39,838 nt of DNA from Oscillospiraceae bacterium (GTDB taxonomy: Bacteria; Bacillota; Clostridia; Oscillospirales; Ruminococcaceae): positions 1 through 39,838 of the forward strand of contig JAFZPP010000030.1 in NCBI GenBank assembly GCA_017550285.1, given 5' to 3'. Positions 12,742-21,443 of this stretch are shown piece after piece. Under the pieces are notes generated by a model, which was given only the letters and a program-made list of their open reading frames with translations, ran no database searches and was not told the origin of the DNA. The number at the start of each line of letters is the position of its first letter. The first letter of the stretch is position 1. Position numbers and translations under genes: made by a program.

Positions 12742-15267
12742 TTATTTTATGATGTGTCTGCCCCAGCGAAGCCAGAGCTTGCGCAGCGGCTTTGCATTGG
12801 TATACATCGCCTTTGCGAGATCGGTCGCCGTCTTGCAGATGACCTTTGCATCAGCCTGCACGATGCCGTTCTTGCTGAATACGGCTGCCTGCTGAATGTC
12901 GATTGCGCGGCGGATTCTGCCGGCGGGCAGCAGCTTGCACTGTGCTTCGGCGGTGTCGGAGAATTCATCGTGCGAGAGCTTTTCCTGCTCAATGCCCTGC
13001 ATCCGCAGAAGCTGCACGATAAATGTATATGCCGCATGTGCCGCTGCATTCGGGTCGCTGTTTTCCATGGCGCGCTGCCGCTTGCCGGTGATCCAGCGAT
13101 GCAGTGCATAATAGAGCAGCAGCATGACCATGACTGCAAGCACGATCAGGAGAATCTTCCGCAGCTTTGCGAGCTGTTCCGGTGTCAGACCGCCATTGCC
13201 GGGGGTTCCGGAGCCGTCCTGTGCGGTGGTCTTGGTGGTGGATTCGGTTGTCTGGCTGCCGGGGATCGGCGGCACTGCTGTGGTGGCTGTTGTCGTGGTC
13301 GTGACCGGAACCAGCGTCGTTTCCGCAGCAGCCTGTGCCGAGCGGTGCCATGTATCCATGACGGTTTCCGTAAACTCGTAGGGAATCCAGCCGTAGCCCT
13401 TCACATAGATTTCTGCCCATGCATGCGCCTGATAATCGGGAATGTTAATCGAATAATCGTCATCGGTTTTGTTGAGCACGAAATCATCGAGCGTGAGCAC
13501 ATAGCCCTGACAGTAGCGGGCAGGAATGCCGCACATCCGGCAGAGCAGCACCGCCGCAGAAGCGTAATGTGCACAGTAGCCCTTGTGGCTGTCATTCAGG
13601 AAGTAATCGACGAAATCACGGTCGGAAGGCTGTGTTCCGGGCTGCATGGTGTATTCTGCGCGTGCCCAGATATAATCACGGATTGCATCGAGCCGGCGGA
13701 TCAGCGGTGCATTTTTTGGCAGCAGAGCCGGAAGCGCCTGCTCTTTCAGCTGCTGCATCGCCTCGGTCTCGGGGACGCGGAGATATTCCTTCATGACGAA
13801 GTCTTCATATTCCGATACAAGCTCATTTTTCGAGGGCGCTTCATAAGCCGTGAACCGGTTCCAGTCGAGCTTTGCATTGTTCATGATCCAGAAGCGGTAT
13901 TCCTTCGTGCTGTTGAGCTCGGTTTCGATATCATAGCGGTATTTTGTGCCGATATCGTAGATGCTCTGATAGGGGAGATAATTGCAGCGCTCGTCATTCA
14001 GCGCCGTGACATCGCAGCTGACAACGGGGAATTTGCCGTCGGCGGTGCGCAGCTCATCGACATGATCGGAGTGGAAGATCGTCTGCGGCATGCGGTTCGC
14101 GGTGGTCAGACGGCGGAAGAGCTTATGCTGTTCGCGGTAGTCTGCGGCAGGAATCGCCCAGCCGTGACCGGTATATTCCGCACGCACTATGCCGCGCAGA
14201 TAGTAGTCGTCGGGTGCGGCGGCGGCACCGATATCGAGATGCAGCACCGGTCTGCCGTCGAAGTGCAGATCGCTCTTGCTCAGCAGATCAACCTCATCTG
14301 TAATGACATTGATGCCGAAATCGCCGGGGATGCTTTCCAGCAGACCCGTGACATCTTCGATTGTGAGATTGTGGTAGAATTCGCGGATGTTATCGCGTTT
14401 CTGGTCGAGATCCGCAGTGCGTGCATAATTGGAAGAGGCGCGGATCGCGGTGACGGTCAGCACCATGCAGAGCAGGAGCAGTGCCGCGGCACCGGGTTCA
14501 TGCGTAGCAAAGCGCTGTTCGGTTTCGGCGCTGAATGCCTGCTGAAGCGGTGCAGAGGTTCCCTGCCTGACCGCGATTTTCGCCGGCGTTTTGCGCCGTG
14601 AGACGGCAAGCGTCCCGAGCCAGAAGATCGCCAACAGGAAAACGCAGATGCTGTAGGTCTCAATGCCGAAATAGAGTCCGCATTCCAGAAACGGAAATGT
14701 CACAAGGAACCTGATCCAGAAGCCGCTGCGGCTCGACTGCGGATGTGACAGCAGCACATCGGAATATTCGAGCAGCGCAACCAGCGCAATGATAATCAGA
14801 ATAAAGACCAGCTGAACGCACTGACCCTCCGTCCAGCCTTCGACATCAACCTCGTTCGGCGGGAAGGATATGCGCCAGAGAATGCGTTTGCGCATGATAT
14901 GATAGATCGCGCCTGCGCCTGCGACCGCCGGTTCGCGGAAACGCATCAGCAGCAGCGGGATCGACGCAAATGCAGCGAGAATCGAACCGAAGCCGAGCTT
15001 CGGGGAGAGCATCCGCAGCCCGCGCATAATCAGCGTCAGGATGACGATGAACAGGAACAGCGGCTTGAGCTGCACCGGAAACCGGAAGAAGCCGTGCAAA
15101 ACGCCGATTGTGCCGATGCTGCCGCAAACGGTAATCAGGATGCGCACCAGCACCTCCGGAAACTGCTGCTTGCGGCGCACGGACATGGTCATGCCGTCAT
15201 GCACCAGAAGCTGATCCTTCGGCGGCTTGACGCGCGGCGGATGCGGAAGCTGTTTTGTCTGTTTCAC
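12742..15267 (-). CDS. Membrane-anchored transglutaminase-like protein (TgpA type)
   Basis: An 841-residue protein with about six N-terminal membrane segments (residues about 35-260), an extracellular region of roughly 350 residues, and a transglutaminase/protease-like core with the catalytic Cys in GYCAHYASAAVLLCRMCGIP (about residue 560) and His in HAWAEIYVKGYGWIPYEFT. A Thr/Pro-rich linker and a further membrane helix (residues about 710-735) follow, then a cytoplasmic DUF4129-like tail. The GTG start at 15267 overlaps the DUF58 stop as GTGA and has GGAGG upstream. Homologous operons (MoxR, DUF58, transglutaminase) are widespread; the role is thought to be in cell-envelope protein assembly or processing, but the substrate is unknown. 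Confidence 0.87.
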   Translation of the reverse strand: MKQTKQLPHPPRVKPPKDQLLVHDGMTMSVRRKQQFPEVLVRILITVCGSIGTIGVLHGFFRFPVQLKPLFLFIVILTLIMRGLRMLSPKLGFGSILAAFASIPLLLMRFREPAVAGAGAIYHIMRKRILWRISFPPNEVDVEGWTEGQCVQLVFILIIIALVALLEYSDVLLSHPQSSRSGFWIRFLVTFPFLECGLYFGIETYSICVFLLAIFWLGTLAVSRRKTPAKIAVRQGTSAPLQQAFSAETEQRFATHEPGAAALLLLCMVLTVTAIRASSNYARTADLDQKRDNIREFYHNLTIEDVTGLLESIPGDFGINVITDEVDLLSKSDLHFDGRPVLHLDIGAAAAPDDYYLRGIVRAEYTGHGWAIPAADYREQHKLFRRLTTANRMPQTIFHSDHVDELRTADGKFPVVSCDVTALNDERCNYLPYQSIYDIGTKYRYDIETELNSTKEYRFWIMNNAKLDWNRFTAYEAPSKNELVSEYEDFVMKEYLRVPETEAMQQLKEQALPALLPKNAPLIRRLDAIRDYIWARAEYTMQPGTQPSDRDFVDYFLNDSHKGYCAHYASAAVLLCRMCGIPARYCQGYVLTLDDFVLNKTDDDYSINIPDYQAHAWAEIYVKGYGWIPYEFTETVMDTWHRSAQAAAETTLVPVTTTTTATTAVPPIPGSQTTESTTKTTAQDGSGTPGNGGLTPEQLAKLRKILLIVLAVMVMLLLYYALHRWITGKRQRAMENSDPNAAAHAAYTFIVQLLRMQGIEQEKLSHDEFSDTAEAQCKLLPAGRIRRAIDIQQAAVFSKNGIVQADAKVICKTATDLAKAMYTNAKPLRKLWLRWGRHIIK

Positions 15268-16523
15268 GGCTCTGCACCTCCTTCCACGAGTTCTTCGCAG
15301 TCGAAGTCCGAACCGTCTTCCTCGCGTACCGGCTCATAGACCGGATGCACCGGCTCCTGAATCAGAACAGGAATCCAGCGGAGAAGGCTGCCGGAATCGG
15401 CAGAGGAATCCGGCTCCTGCGGCGAAAGTACGGCAAAGACCGTAAACCGCTCCGGATCCGGAAGGGAAAGCAGCAGTTCGGTCAGCTTGTCATCAAGCCG
15501 CGGCGTAAAAATCAGAATCCGCTCATAAGTATGCGATTCTGCGAGAAAATCATGGATTGCCTGCAAAAATGCCGGACGCTCCTCCGGCATGACCGGCGTC
15601 TGCCTGACCATATGCCGGATCCACTGTGCCGCATCGGGCAGCGCTGTGAACATCTCCGAGGTTTGCAGACCGTGCGCCGGATGATAGGAGGTCATGGCGA
15701 AGTGATTGCTCTGCTCACTGAGCTGCGCGGCAGCCGCGGAAACGGCAGAGAACATCGCATCGAGGCGCAGCGCCGAATCCGGTCTCCGGCTGACATGGCG
15801 GCAGTCCGTCAGCAGCAGGCAGCCTGCGGAAAGCGGCAGACTGTATTCCTTGACCATGAGCGTATCGAGCTTGGAGCTGAGCTTCCAGTGGATGCGCGAG
15901 ACGAGATCGCCTTCGCGGTAGGTATGCAGATCGAAAATCTCGGAGGGATCGTCGCCTGCTTTTGTTTTGGAATATTCGGCGGAATCCGCATCCGGCTGCG
16001 GAACCGGCGGCCATTCCTCCGGCAGCAGTGCAGCTGGTACGGGCATAATGACGATTGAATCTTGCAGCGAGAGCCTGATCGTGCGGTGAAAGAGCCTGAT
16101 CGGATCATAGATCACGAATTTTTTGAGCTGAATCTGCATGACACCGCAGGTAACAGCATGGAACGCAAGCCGCAGCCGCTGTGTATTGCGCGGCAGGACG
16201 GGCAGCTCCAGCGTCATTTCGGTCGGCTTTCCGGTCAGGCTGTTGCGGTATTCGACGGTCACCTGTGCATGGGGCGTCGAGAGAAAACTTGTGTTCCGGA
16301 CCTGCACGGACCATTGATAAATCTGCCCCTTCAGGATCGGACCCTTGCTGTGAAAGAGCGAGATTTTCACGGCACTGCGCAGCCGCAGCAGCATCAGCCA
16401 GAGAATTACCGGAAAGAGCAGTACAAAAATCAGCAGCTCAAAGGACAGATTTCCGCGGTACAGCACGAAAAACAGCACCAGCACCACGATCAGCGCCGCA
16501 TAGAGCAGCTTGGCGCGGATCAT
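15264..16523 (-). CDS. DUF58 (von Willebrand-A-like) membrane protein
   Basis: A 419-residue protein with two N-terminal membrane helices (residues about 8-50), then a beta-rich region and the DUF58 core marked by YREGDLVSRIHWKLSSK and LMVKEYSLPL (about residues 205-240). The C-terminal half resembles a VWA fold with LLLTDCRHV in place of the usual MIDAS start, so metal binding is uncertain. It overlaps both neighbours by four bases (ATGA upstream with moxR, GTGA downstream with the transglutaminase gene), so the three are translated as a unit. In the family these proteins work with MoxR ATPases as chaperone pairs. Confidence 0.88.
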   Translation of the reverse strand: MIRAKLLYAALIVVLVLFFVLYRGNLSFELLIFVLLFPVILWLMLLRLRSAVKISLFHSKGPILKGQIYQWSVQVRNTSFLSTPHAQVTVEYRNSLTGKPTEMTLELPVLPRNTQRLRLAFHAVTCGVMQIQLKKFVIYDPIRLFHRTIRLSLQDSIVIMPVPAALLPEEWPPVPQPDADSAEYSKTKAGDDPSEIFDLHTYREGDLVSRIHWKLSSKLDTLMVKEYSLPLSAGCLLLTDCRHVSRRPDSALRLDAMFSAVSAAAAQLSEQSNHFAMTSYHPAHGLQTSEMFTALPDAAQWIRHMVRQTPVMPEERPAFLQAIHDFLAESHTYERILIFTPRLDDKLTELLLSLPDPERFTVFAVLSPQEPDSSADSGSLLRWIPVLIQEPVHPVYEPVREEDGSDFDCEELVEGGAEP

Positions 16524-17497
16524 TCCTGATACCTTCTCAGGCGCGGAACAGCGACATTGCCGAGGATTTCCTCGAGCACCTGTTCTGCCGTAACATTTTC
16601 GGTTCTGGCGCGCGCACTGAGCAGAATGCGGTGCGCGAAGGTATCGGCAGCAATCACACGGATATCATCGGGCGTGACATAGTCTCTGCCGCGGACGAGC
16701 GCCGTTGCACGGGCAGCCGCACAGAGTGCAAGCGAGCCGCGGGGGCTGACGCCGAGCTTGACCATGGGATGATTGCGCGTTGCGGCGGAGATTTCCGCGA
16801 TATAGCGCAGAATCGCCGTATCGACATAGACCTGTGCGGCGCTCTCCTGCATGATTTGCAGCTCATGGCGGGCAAGGACTGGCTCGAGCTTGTCCAGCGG
16901 ATTCTCATTGCTGCGCGCCTGCATGATCTGCACCTCGCTTTCGAGGTCCGGATAGCCCATGTGCAGGCAGAGCATGAAGCGGTCGAGCTGCGATTCCGGC
17001 AGCATCTGTGTGCCGACGGAGCCGGTCGGGTTCTGTGTCGCAAGGACGCAGTAGGGCTCGGGCAGGCGGTAGGTTGTGCCGTCAACGGTTACGGCAGTCT
17101 CCTCCATAAGCTGCAAGAGTGCGGACTGCGTTTTCGGGGATGTACGGTTGATTTCGTCGGCAAGCAGCAGATTGCAGAATGCTGCGCCCTTCTGAAATTC
17201 CATTTTGCCGGAATCCTTGCGATAGACCGAGAAGCCGGTGACATCGCTCGGCAGGACATCCGGCGTAAACTGGATGCGGTGATAATCGAGGTCAAGTGTT
17301 TTTGCAAAAGCGAGCGCAAGGGTTGTCTTGCCGACGCCGGGCATGTCTTCGAGCAGAACATGTCCCTTTGCGAGCATGGCAAGAAAGACCTTGAGAATGA
17401 TCATATCCTTTCCGACAACGACGCTCTGAACCGAATGCAGGATTTCATGTGCAAGGGCAGAGGCTTCTTTGGCGGTGAATACAGTACGCTGTTCCAT
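16520..17497 (-). CDS. MoxR-family AAA+ ATPase
   Basis: A 325-residue AAA+ chaperone-like ATPase. Motifs: Walker A EDMPGVGKTTLALA (about residue 42), Walker B LLLADEINRTSPKTQSALLQ, sensor-1 VLATQNPTGSVGTQMLPESQ, the arginine-finger segment ESQLDRFMLC, and a C-terminal lid with VSPRGSLALCAAARATALVRGR. The start at 17497 has AAAGGAG eight bases upstream; the extra 21 residues possible from 17560 lie on the leader. It is the first gene of the MoxR-DUF58-transglutaminase operon, driven by a near-consensus promoter. MoxR proteins are thought to insert metals or remodel VWA-domain partners; the adjacent DUF58 protein is the likely partner. Confidence 0.93.
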   Translation of the reverse strand: MEQRTVFTAKEASALAHEILHSVQSVVVGKDMIILKVFLAMLAKGHVLLEDMPGVGKTTLALAFAKTLDLDYHRIQFTPDVLPSDVTGFSVYRKDSGKMEFQKGAAFCNLLLADEINRTSPKTQSALLQLMEETAVTVDGTTYRLPEPYCVLATQNPTGSVGTQMLPESQLDRFMLCLHMGYPDLESEVQIMQARSNENPLDKLEPVLARHELQIMQESAAQVYVDTAILRYIAEISAATRNHPMVKLGVSPRGSLALCAAARATALVRGRDYVTPDDIRVIAADTFAHRILLSARARTENVTAEQVLEEILGNVAVPRLRRYQE

Positions 17498-17568
17498 GTA
17501 TGAAACTCCTTTTCTGATCCGGCAGCACGGGCATGCCGCCGTTTTCTTCTGTTCGGGCACTGTCTATC

Positions 17569-17597
17569 ATTATACCATATTTCATAATGATTTGCAA
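17569..17597 (-). promoter_or_regulatory. Promoter of the moxR operon
   Basis: Minus-strand TTGCAA (17597-17592), 17-base spacer, TATAAT (17574-17569), about 70 bp before the moxR start. Confidence 0.8.
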
Positions 17598-17679
17598 CCG
17601 TTTTTGCCCTTCCGAATCATGATATTTCTATGAAGTTCTCTGCGCTGTGCCGGACGGCAGTGCTGCGCACGAACTGCGG

Positions 17680-17708
17680 TTGAAAAAAACGGAAAAATAT
17701 GCTAAAAT
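17680..17708 (+). promoter_or_regulatory. Housekeeping promoter of sigI-rsgI
   Basis: TTGAAA (17680-17685), 17-base spacer, TAAAAT (17703-17708). It is followed by a short ACCCCG...CGGGG hairpin in the leader (about 17719-17735). No convincing SigI-type promoter was identified, so autoregulation is not shown. Confidence 0.65.
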
Positions 17709-17773
17709 ATAAAAAACGACCCCGTTTTTGCGGGGGATGATACGTATTCTATCAGTAATATGGGGGTGATAAC

Positions 17774-18499
17774 ATGGAATCTGATGCCAGAGAGCTCATA
17801 TCCCGTGTCTATCAGGCCAAGACAGATAACCAGACAGCCGACCGTCTGATTGCGGATTATATGCCGTATATCCGGTCGGAAACAGCCAAATTCCTCAAGC
17901 GGACACCCGAACCGGATGATGATGAACTCAGCATCGCAATGTTCGCTTTTTATGAGGCGATCGGCAGCTATTCCGAATCGCGCGGCGCGTTTCTGAATTT
18001 CGCTGCCCTGCAAATCAAAAACCGCCTGATCGACAATTACCGCAAAGAACGGCGCAATTACGGTCAGATTTCACTTGATACACCTGATGATGAAGACCGG
18101 AATGCGCTTCTTGATACAATTCCCGACACGCATGATGCCTATGAAGAAGCCGATGTCCGCGATGCGACCAGAGAGGAGATCGCAGAGCTTTCGGCGCAGA
18201 TGCTCGATTTCGGCGTCTCCATGCACGATGTTGCAGAGAATTCGCCGCAGCAGGAGCGGTCGCTTGCAAACTGTCAGAAGGCAATCGCCTATGCCAGAAG
18301 TCACCCCGAGCTGCTGGAGGATTTTCTGCGGACGAAGCGCGTTCCGATTGCGAAGCTCGCAAAGGGCTCCGGCGTCGAGCGCAAATCGCTGGAGCGTCAC
18401 CGCCGTTATCTCGTAGCCGTGCTTTTGATTTGTACCAACGGCTATGAGATTCTGCGCGGCCATATCATGCAGGTGCTCAGAGGGGGAAGGAAGCTATGA
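17774..18499 (+). CDS. sigI: RNA polymerase sigma factor SigI
   Basis: A 241-residue sigma factor of the SigI group. The sigma-2 region includes FLKRTPEPDDDELSIAMFAFYEAIGSYSESRGAFLNFAALQIKNRL in two overlapping pieces (about residues 40-85), and the special C-terminal DNA-binding region contains RVPIAKLAKGSGVERKSLERHRRYLVAVLLIC (about residues 195-225). The ATG at 17774 follows GGGGGTG by five bases. The stop overlaps the rsgI start as ATGA, the standard SigI/RsgI organisation. In Bacillus SigI answers heat stress; in clostridia such as C. thermocellum multiple SigI/RsgI pairs sense polysaccharides and control cellulosome genes. Which applies here cannot be decided from the window. Confidence 0.93.
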   Translation: MESDARELISRVYQAKTDNQTADRLIADYMPYIRSETAKFLKRTPEPDDDELSIAMFAFYEAIGSYSESRGAFLNFAALQIKNRLIDNYRKERRNYGQISLDTPDDEDRNALLDTIPDTHDAYEEADVRDATREEIAELSAQMLDFGVSMHDVAENSPQQERSLANCQKAIAYARSHPELLEDFLRTKRVPIAKLAKGSGVERKSLERHRRYLVAVLLICTNGYEILRGHIMQVLRGGRKL

Positions 18500-19635
18500 A
18501 GTATATCGTTATGGAGTGCCATGAGGCTTATGCGATCCTCATGGACGAAGAATCGCGCTTTTTCCATGCGGCGAATCTGCATTACAGCGTCGGACAGACC
18601 GTTACGGCGCCGCTCCTGATGCAGCGCAGCACGGAGGAAAACGCGGAAAATGCGAAGCAGACTGCTCCGCGCATCCGGCGCATCGTGATGCGTGTATCGG
18701 CAGCCGCTGCCTGCCTGCTGCTGACGGCAGGTGCAGGTTATTACCATTATATCAAAAATTACAGAACCGAATCCGTGATTATACTCAATTCGGATGCGAG
18801 TATTCAAATGTATCTCAATCAGGAGGGCAAGGTTGTCCGGCTGAAAAGTGAAAATGATGCCGGTATCGCACTGCTCGAGAGCTATGACGGCAGACGCAAG
18901 AACAAGGTCACCGTCACGCATGAGCTGCTTGCGCTGCAAAAGGCGAACGGCAGCATCAATGACGGCGATACGGTCGATGTCTATATCTCCGCACAGGATT
19001 CCGATGTGTATGATACATTCAAATCCGAGCTGGAGGATGATATCAGCAAGCTGAAGCTGCATGCAAATGTACAGGATCTGAGTGCGCATCCGGAGGTCAC
19101 CGCCGTGACCGAGCCGGCTGCTGCAACAGAGCCGGAAGTGCCGGTCAAGCCTGCAAAGTCCGAAAAGCCTGTCAAGCCGGGCGCAGAGCCGGATCTGAAT
19201 CCGCCTGCTCCGCCGCAGGAGCATAAGAAACCGGACGGTCAGGAGAAGCCTGCTGCCGTTCAGCCGCCGGAGCCTGCCGAGCCGCCTGTCCAGCCTGCCG
19301 AACCGCCCGTTCCGCCGGAGCACGGTATCCATTCGGAGCCGAAGGCGGATCAGGAAAATCAGCAGGGCAAAGCCGATGCCGCTGCCAAGCCCGACAAGGC
19401 TGATCCGGAGCCTGTCAAGCCGGAAAAGCCCGGTCTGCATGTTCAGCCTGACAATAACGAGCAGGAAATCCGCGAACGGCAGGAGAATGTACATCCCGAT
19501 GCAGCGAAAGGTCTGCCGGAGGACGAGGAAAACCCGCAAAAGCAGTCCGAAAAGCTCACTCCGCCGCATTTGCAGGAGCATCCGGAGGCGCCGGCAGCAC
19601 TGCATCCGCTGCCGAAGCCTGAACTGAATCCGTAA
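18496..19635 (+). CDS. rsgI: RsgI-type anti-sigma factor with proline-rich exterior
   Basis: A 379-residue single-pass membrane protein. Residues 1-50 form the cytoplasmic RsgI N-terminal anti-sigma domain (MECHEAYAILMDEESRFFHA, then HYSVGQTV). One membrane helix lies at about 68-88 (VMRVSAAAACLLLTAGAGYY). Outside follows the conserved juxtamembrane RsgI domain (ESVIILNSDASIQMYLNQEG and VVRLKSENDAGIALL, about 95-185), and then a region of nearly 180 residues rich in Pro, Glu and Lys. There is no carbohydrate-binding module or enzyme domain, unlike the polysaccharide-sensing clostridial RsgI proteins. Where other RsgI proteins have INPSI, associated with self-cleavage between Asn and Pro, this one reads SDASI. 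The Pro-rich part probably spans or contacts the cell wall. Confidence 0.88.
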   Translation: MKYIVMECHEAYAILMDEESRFFHAANLHYSVGQTVTAPLLMQRSTEENAENAKQTAPRIRRIVMRVSAAAACLLLTAGAGYYHYIKNYRTESVIILNSDASIQMYLNQEGKVVRLKSENDAGIALLESYDGRRKNKVTVTHELLALQKANGSINDGDTVDVYISAQDSDVYDTFKSELEDDISKLKLHANVQDLSAHPEVTAVTEPAAATEPEVPVKPAKSEKPVKPGAEPDLNPPAPPQEHKKPDGQEKPAAVQPPEPAEPPVQPAEPPVPPEHGIHSEPKADQENQQGKADAAAKPDKADPEPVKPEKPGLHVQPDNNEQEIRERQENVHPDAAKGLPEDEENPQKQSEKLTPPHLQEHPEAPAALHPLPKPELNP

Positions 19636-19660
19636 ACTTGCGTGCTCATAACCTCCAGTT

Positions 19661-19700
19661 GAACTGCCGTACCGATTCCGGTGCGGCGGTTCCGTTTTTT
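19661..19700 (+). terminator. Terminator after rsgI
   Basis: GAACTGCCGTACCG and CGGTGCGGCGGTTC pair with two G-U type mismatches around a short loop and are followed by CCGTTTTTT. Confidence 0.75.
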
Positions 19701-19793
19701 GCCGTGTTTACCAAAAGCTCCGTGCGTGCTGCAAATGTTTCTGAGCGATTCGGAAAACTGCACAGGCGGCTTCTGATTTTTTCGCCCGTCCTC

Positions 19794-19822
19794 TTGCAAT
19801 CACCTGAAAAAAATGATATAAT
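19794..19822 (+). promoter_or_regulatory. Promoter of full-length guaA
   Basis: TTGCAA (19794-19799), 17-base spacer, TATAAT (19817-19822). The leader is only about 60 bases and contains a perfect 7-bp hairpin, TGCCGCA-ATCC-TGCGGCA (19845-19862), just before the ribosome site AAAGGAG. It is too short for a purine riboswitch. Confidence 0.8.
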
Positions 19823-19887
19823 ATGGATATCCAATTAACTCCCGTGCCGCAATCCTGCGGCATTCTGTTTTCTGAAAGGAGAACTGC

Positions 19888-21441
19888 ATGGAAAATCAGC
19901 TCTGTATCGTGCTCGATTTCGGCGGACAGTATAACCAGCTCATTGCACGGCGCGTCCGTGAATGCGGCGTTTACTGTGAGATCAAGCGCTATGATACGCC
20001 GCTTGCGGAGATCAAGGCGATGAACCCTGCCGGTATCATTTTTACCGGCGGTCCGAACAGCGTATATGATGCCGCGTCGCCGCATATCGCAAAGGAATAT
20101 TTCGATCTCGGGATTCCGACGCTCGGCATCTGCTACGGCTGCCAGCTCATGGCGTATACGCTCGGCGGCACCGTCGAAAGCTGCGAAAAATCCGAATACG
20201 GCAAAATCGACATCACGCATCAGGAAGGAAGCCTGCTGTTTGAGGGGATTCCGGCGGAGAGCACCGTCTGGATGAGCCATACGGATTTCGTCAGCAGACT
20301 GCCCGAGGATTTCCGTGTCACCGCGACTTCGGCAGACTGCCCCTGCGCTGCATTTGAAAATCCGGCGCGCAGGCTCTATGCGGTACAGTTTCATCCGGAG
20401 GTGACGCACAGCGTCTTCGGCAAGGAGCTGCTGCACAATTTCCTCTACAATGTCTGCGGCTTCAAGGGCGACTGGGTCATGGACGATTTCATTGAAAAGA
20501 CCGTTGCAAAGCTGCGTGCACAGATCGGCGATAAAAAGGTCGTGCTCGGACTGTCCGGCGGCGTGGATTCCTCCGTCGCAGCGGCTTTGCTGAGCAGAGC
20601 GGTCGGAAAACAGCTGACCTGTGTCTTTGTCGATCAGGGTCTCATGCGCAAGGACGAGGGCAATTTCGTGGAGGAGACCTTCACGGAGCTGTTCGATATG
20701 AATTTTGTCCGCGTGAACTGTCAGGCGCATTTTCTCGACAAGCTCAAGGGCGTTTATGATCCGGAGCAGAAGCGCCATATCATCGGCAAGGAATTCTACA
20801 ATGTCTTCTGGAATAAAATCCGCGAGACCGGCTCCGACGGATACTTTGCACAGGGCACGATCTATCCCGACCGCATCGAAAGCGGCAAGGGCAATGAAGC
20901 CGGAAAGGGCAGTACCGCCGTCATCAAGACGCATCACAATATGGTCGAGATGCCAGAGGATATCAAATTTGCCGGAACGATTGAGCCGCTCGCCGATCTT
21001 TTCAAGGATGAGGTTCGTGCGGTCGGTGAGAAACTCGGCATTCCGCATGAGCTGGTCTGGCGGCAGCCGTTCCCGGGACCGGGTCTCGGTGTCCGCATCA
21101 TCGGTGAGATCACTGCGGAGAAAATCCGTATTTTGCAGGAAGCCGATGCAGTGTTCCGCGATGAGATTCAGAAGAGCGGTCTGGAGCGCGAGCTCAAGCA
21201 GTTCTTCGCTGTCCTGCCGGATGTGCATACCGTCGGCGTCATGGGCGATCACCGTACCTACGATCATCTGATCGCCATTCGTGCGATCACAACCGATGAC
21301 TTCATGACCGCGGACTGGGCGCGCATCCCTTACGATGTGCTTGCGCGCGTCTCAAACCGTCTCTGCAATGAGGTCGCGCATGTCAACCGCGTTGTTTATG
21401 ATATTACGTCCAAACCGCCAGGCACGGTGGAATGGGAGTGA
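19888..21441 (+). CDS. guaA: GMP synthase (glutamine-hydrolysing), full length
   Basis: A 517-residue enzyme that converts XMP, ATP and glutamine to GMP, the last step of GMP synthesis. The N-terminal class-I glutaminase has [16 protein letters not shown], the oxyanion segment FTGGPNSVY, nucleophile Cys82 in [10 protein letters not shown], and the His-Glu pair in QFHPEVTHS (about residue 169). The ATP-pyrophosphatase P-loop is [13 protein letters not shown] (about residue 222), and the C-terminal dimerization domain contains [13 protein letters not shown] and ends GTVEWE. The start has GGAG upstream. All catalytic residues seem present, so this is the normal housekeeping enzyme, in contrast to the glutaminase-less paralog at 9657-10637. 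The stop overlaps a possible upstream start of the following lipoprotein gene. Confidence 0.97.
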   Translation: MENQLCIVLDFGGQYNQLIARRVRECGVYCEIKRYDTPLAEIKAMNPAGIIFTGGPNSVYDAASPHIAKEYFDLGIPTLGICYGCQLMAYTLGGTVESCEKSEYGKIDITHQEGSLLFEGIPAESTVWMSHTDFVSRLPEDFRVTATSADCPCAAFENPARRLYAVQFHPEVTHSVFGKELLHNFLYNVCGFKGDWVMDDFIEKTVAKLRAQIGDKKVVLGLSGGVDSSVAAALLSRAVGKQLTCVFVDQGLMRKDEGNFVEETFTELFDMNFVRVNCQAHFLDKLKGVYDPEQKRHIIGKEFYNVFWNKIRETGSDGYFAQGTIYPDRIESGKGNEAGKGSTAVIKTHHNMVEMPEDIKFAGTIEPLADLFKDEVRAVGEKLGIPHELVWRQPFPGPGLGVRIIGEITAEKIRILQEADAVFRDEIQKSGLERELKQFFAVLPDVHTVGVMGDHRTYDHLIAIRAITTDDFMTADWARIPYDVLARVSNRLCNEVAHVNRVVYDITSKPPGTVEWE

Positions 21442-21443
21442 AA

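Noticed and set aside
12739-14601. Long open frame of 620 codons on the plus strand
   Set aside because: It is antisense to the transglutaminase-like gene, starts in a terminator and its translation has a Cys/His/Arg-rich composition typical of antisense frames.
19085-19630. DNA-level tandem repeats in rsgI
   Set aside because: The recurring CCGGAG/CCTGCC motifs follow from the Pro/Glu/Lys-rich protein composition and show no constant period.
17774-19635. Cellulosome-linked SigI/RsgI pair
   Set aside because: No carbohydrate-binding module in RsgI and no dockerin, cohesin or glycoside hydrolase gene in the window, so the link is not supported here.
19823-19887. Purine riboswitch in front of guaA
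   Set aside because: The leader is only about 60 bases and lacks the conserved loop and junction sequences of a purine aptamer; just one 7-bp hairpin is present.
19708-21267. Open frame of 519 codons opposite guaA
   Set aside because: Antisense shadow of a strongly conserved gene, with no promoter or ribosome site.
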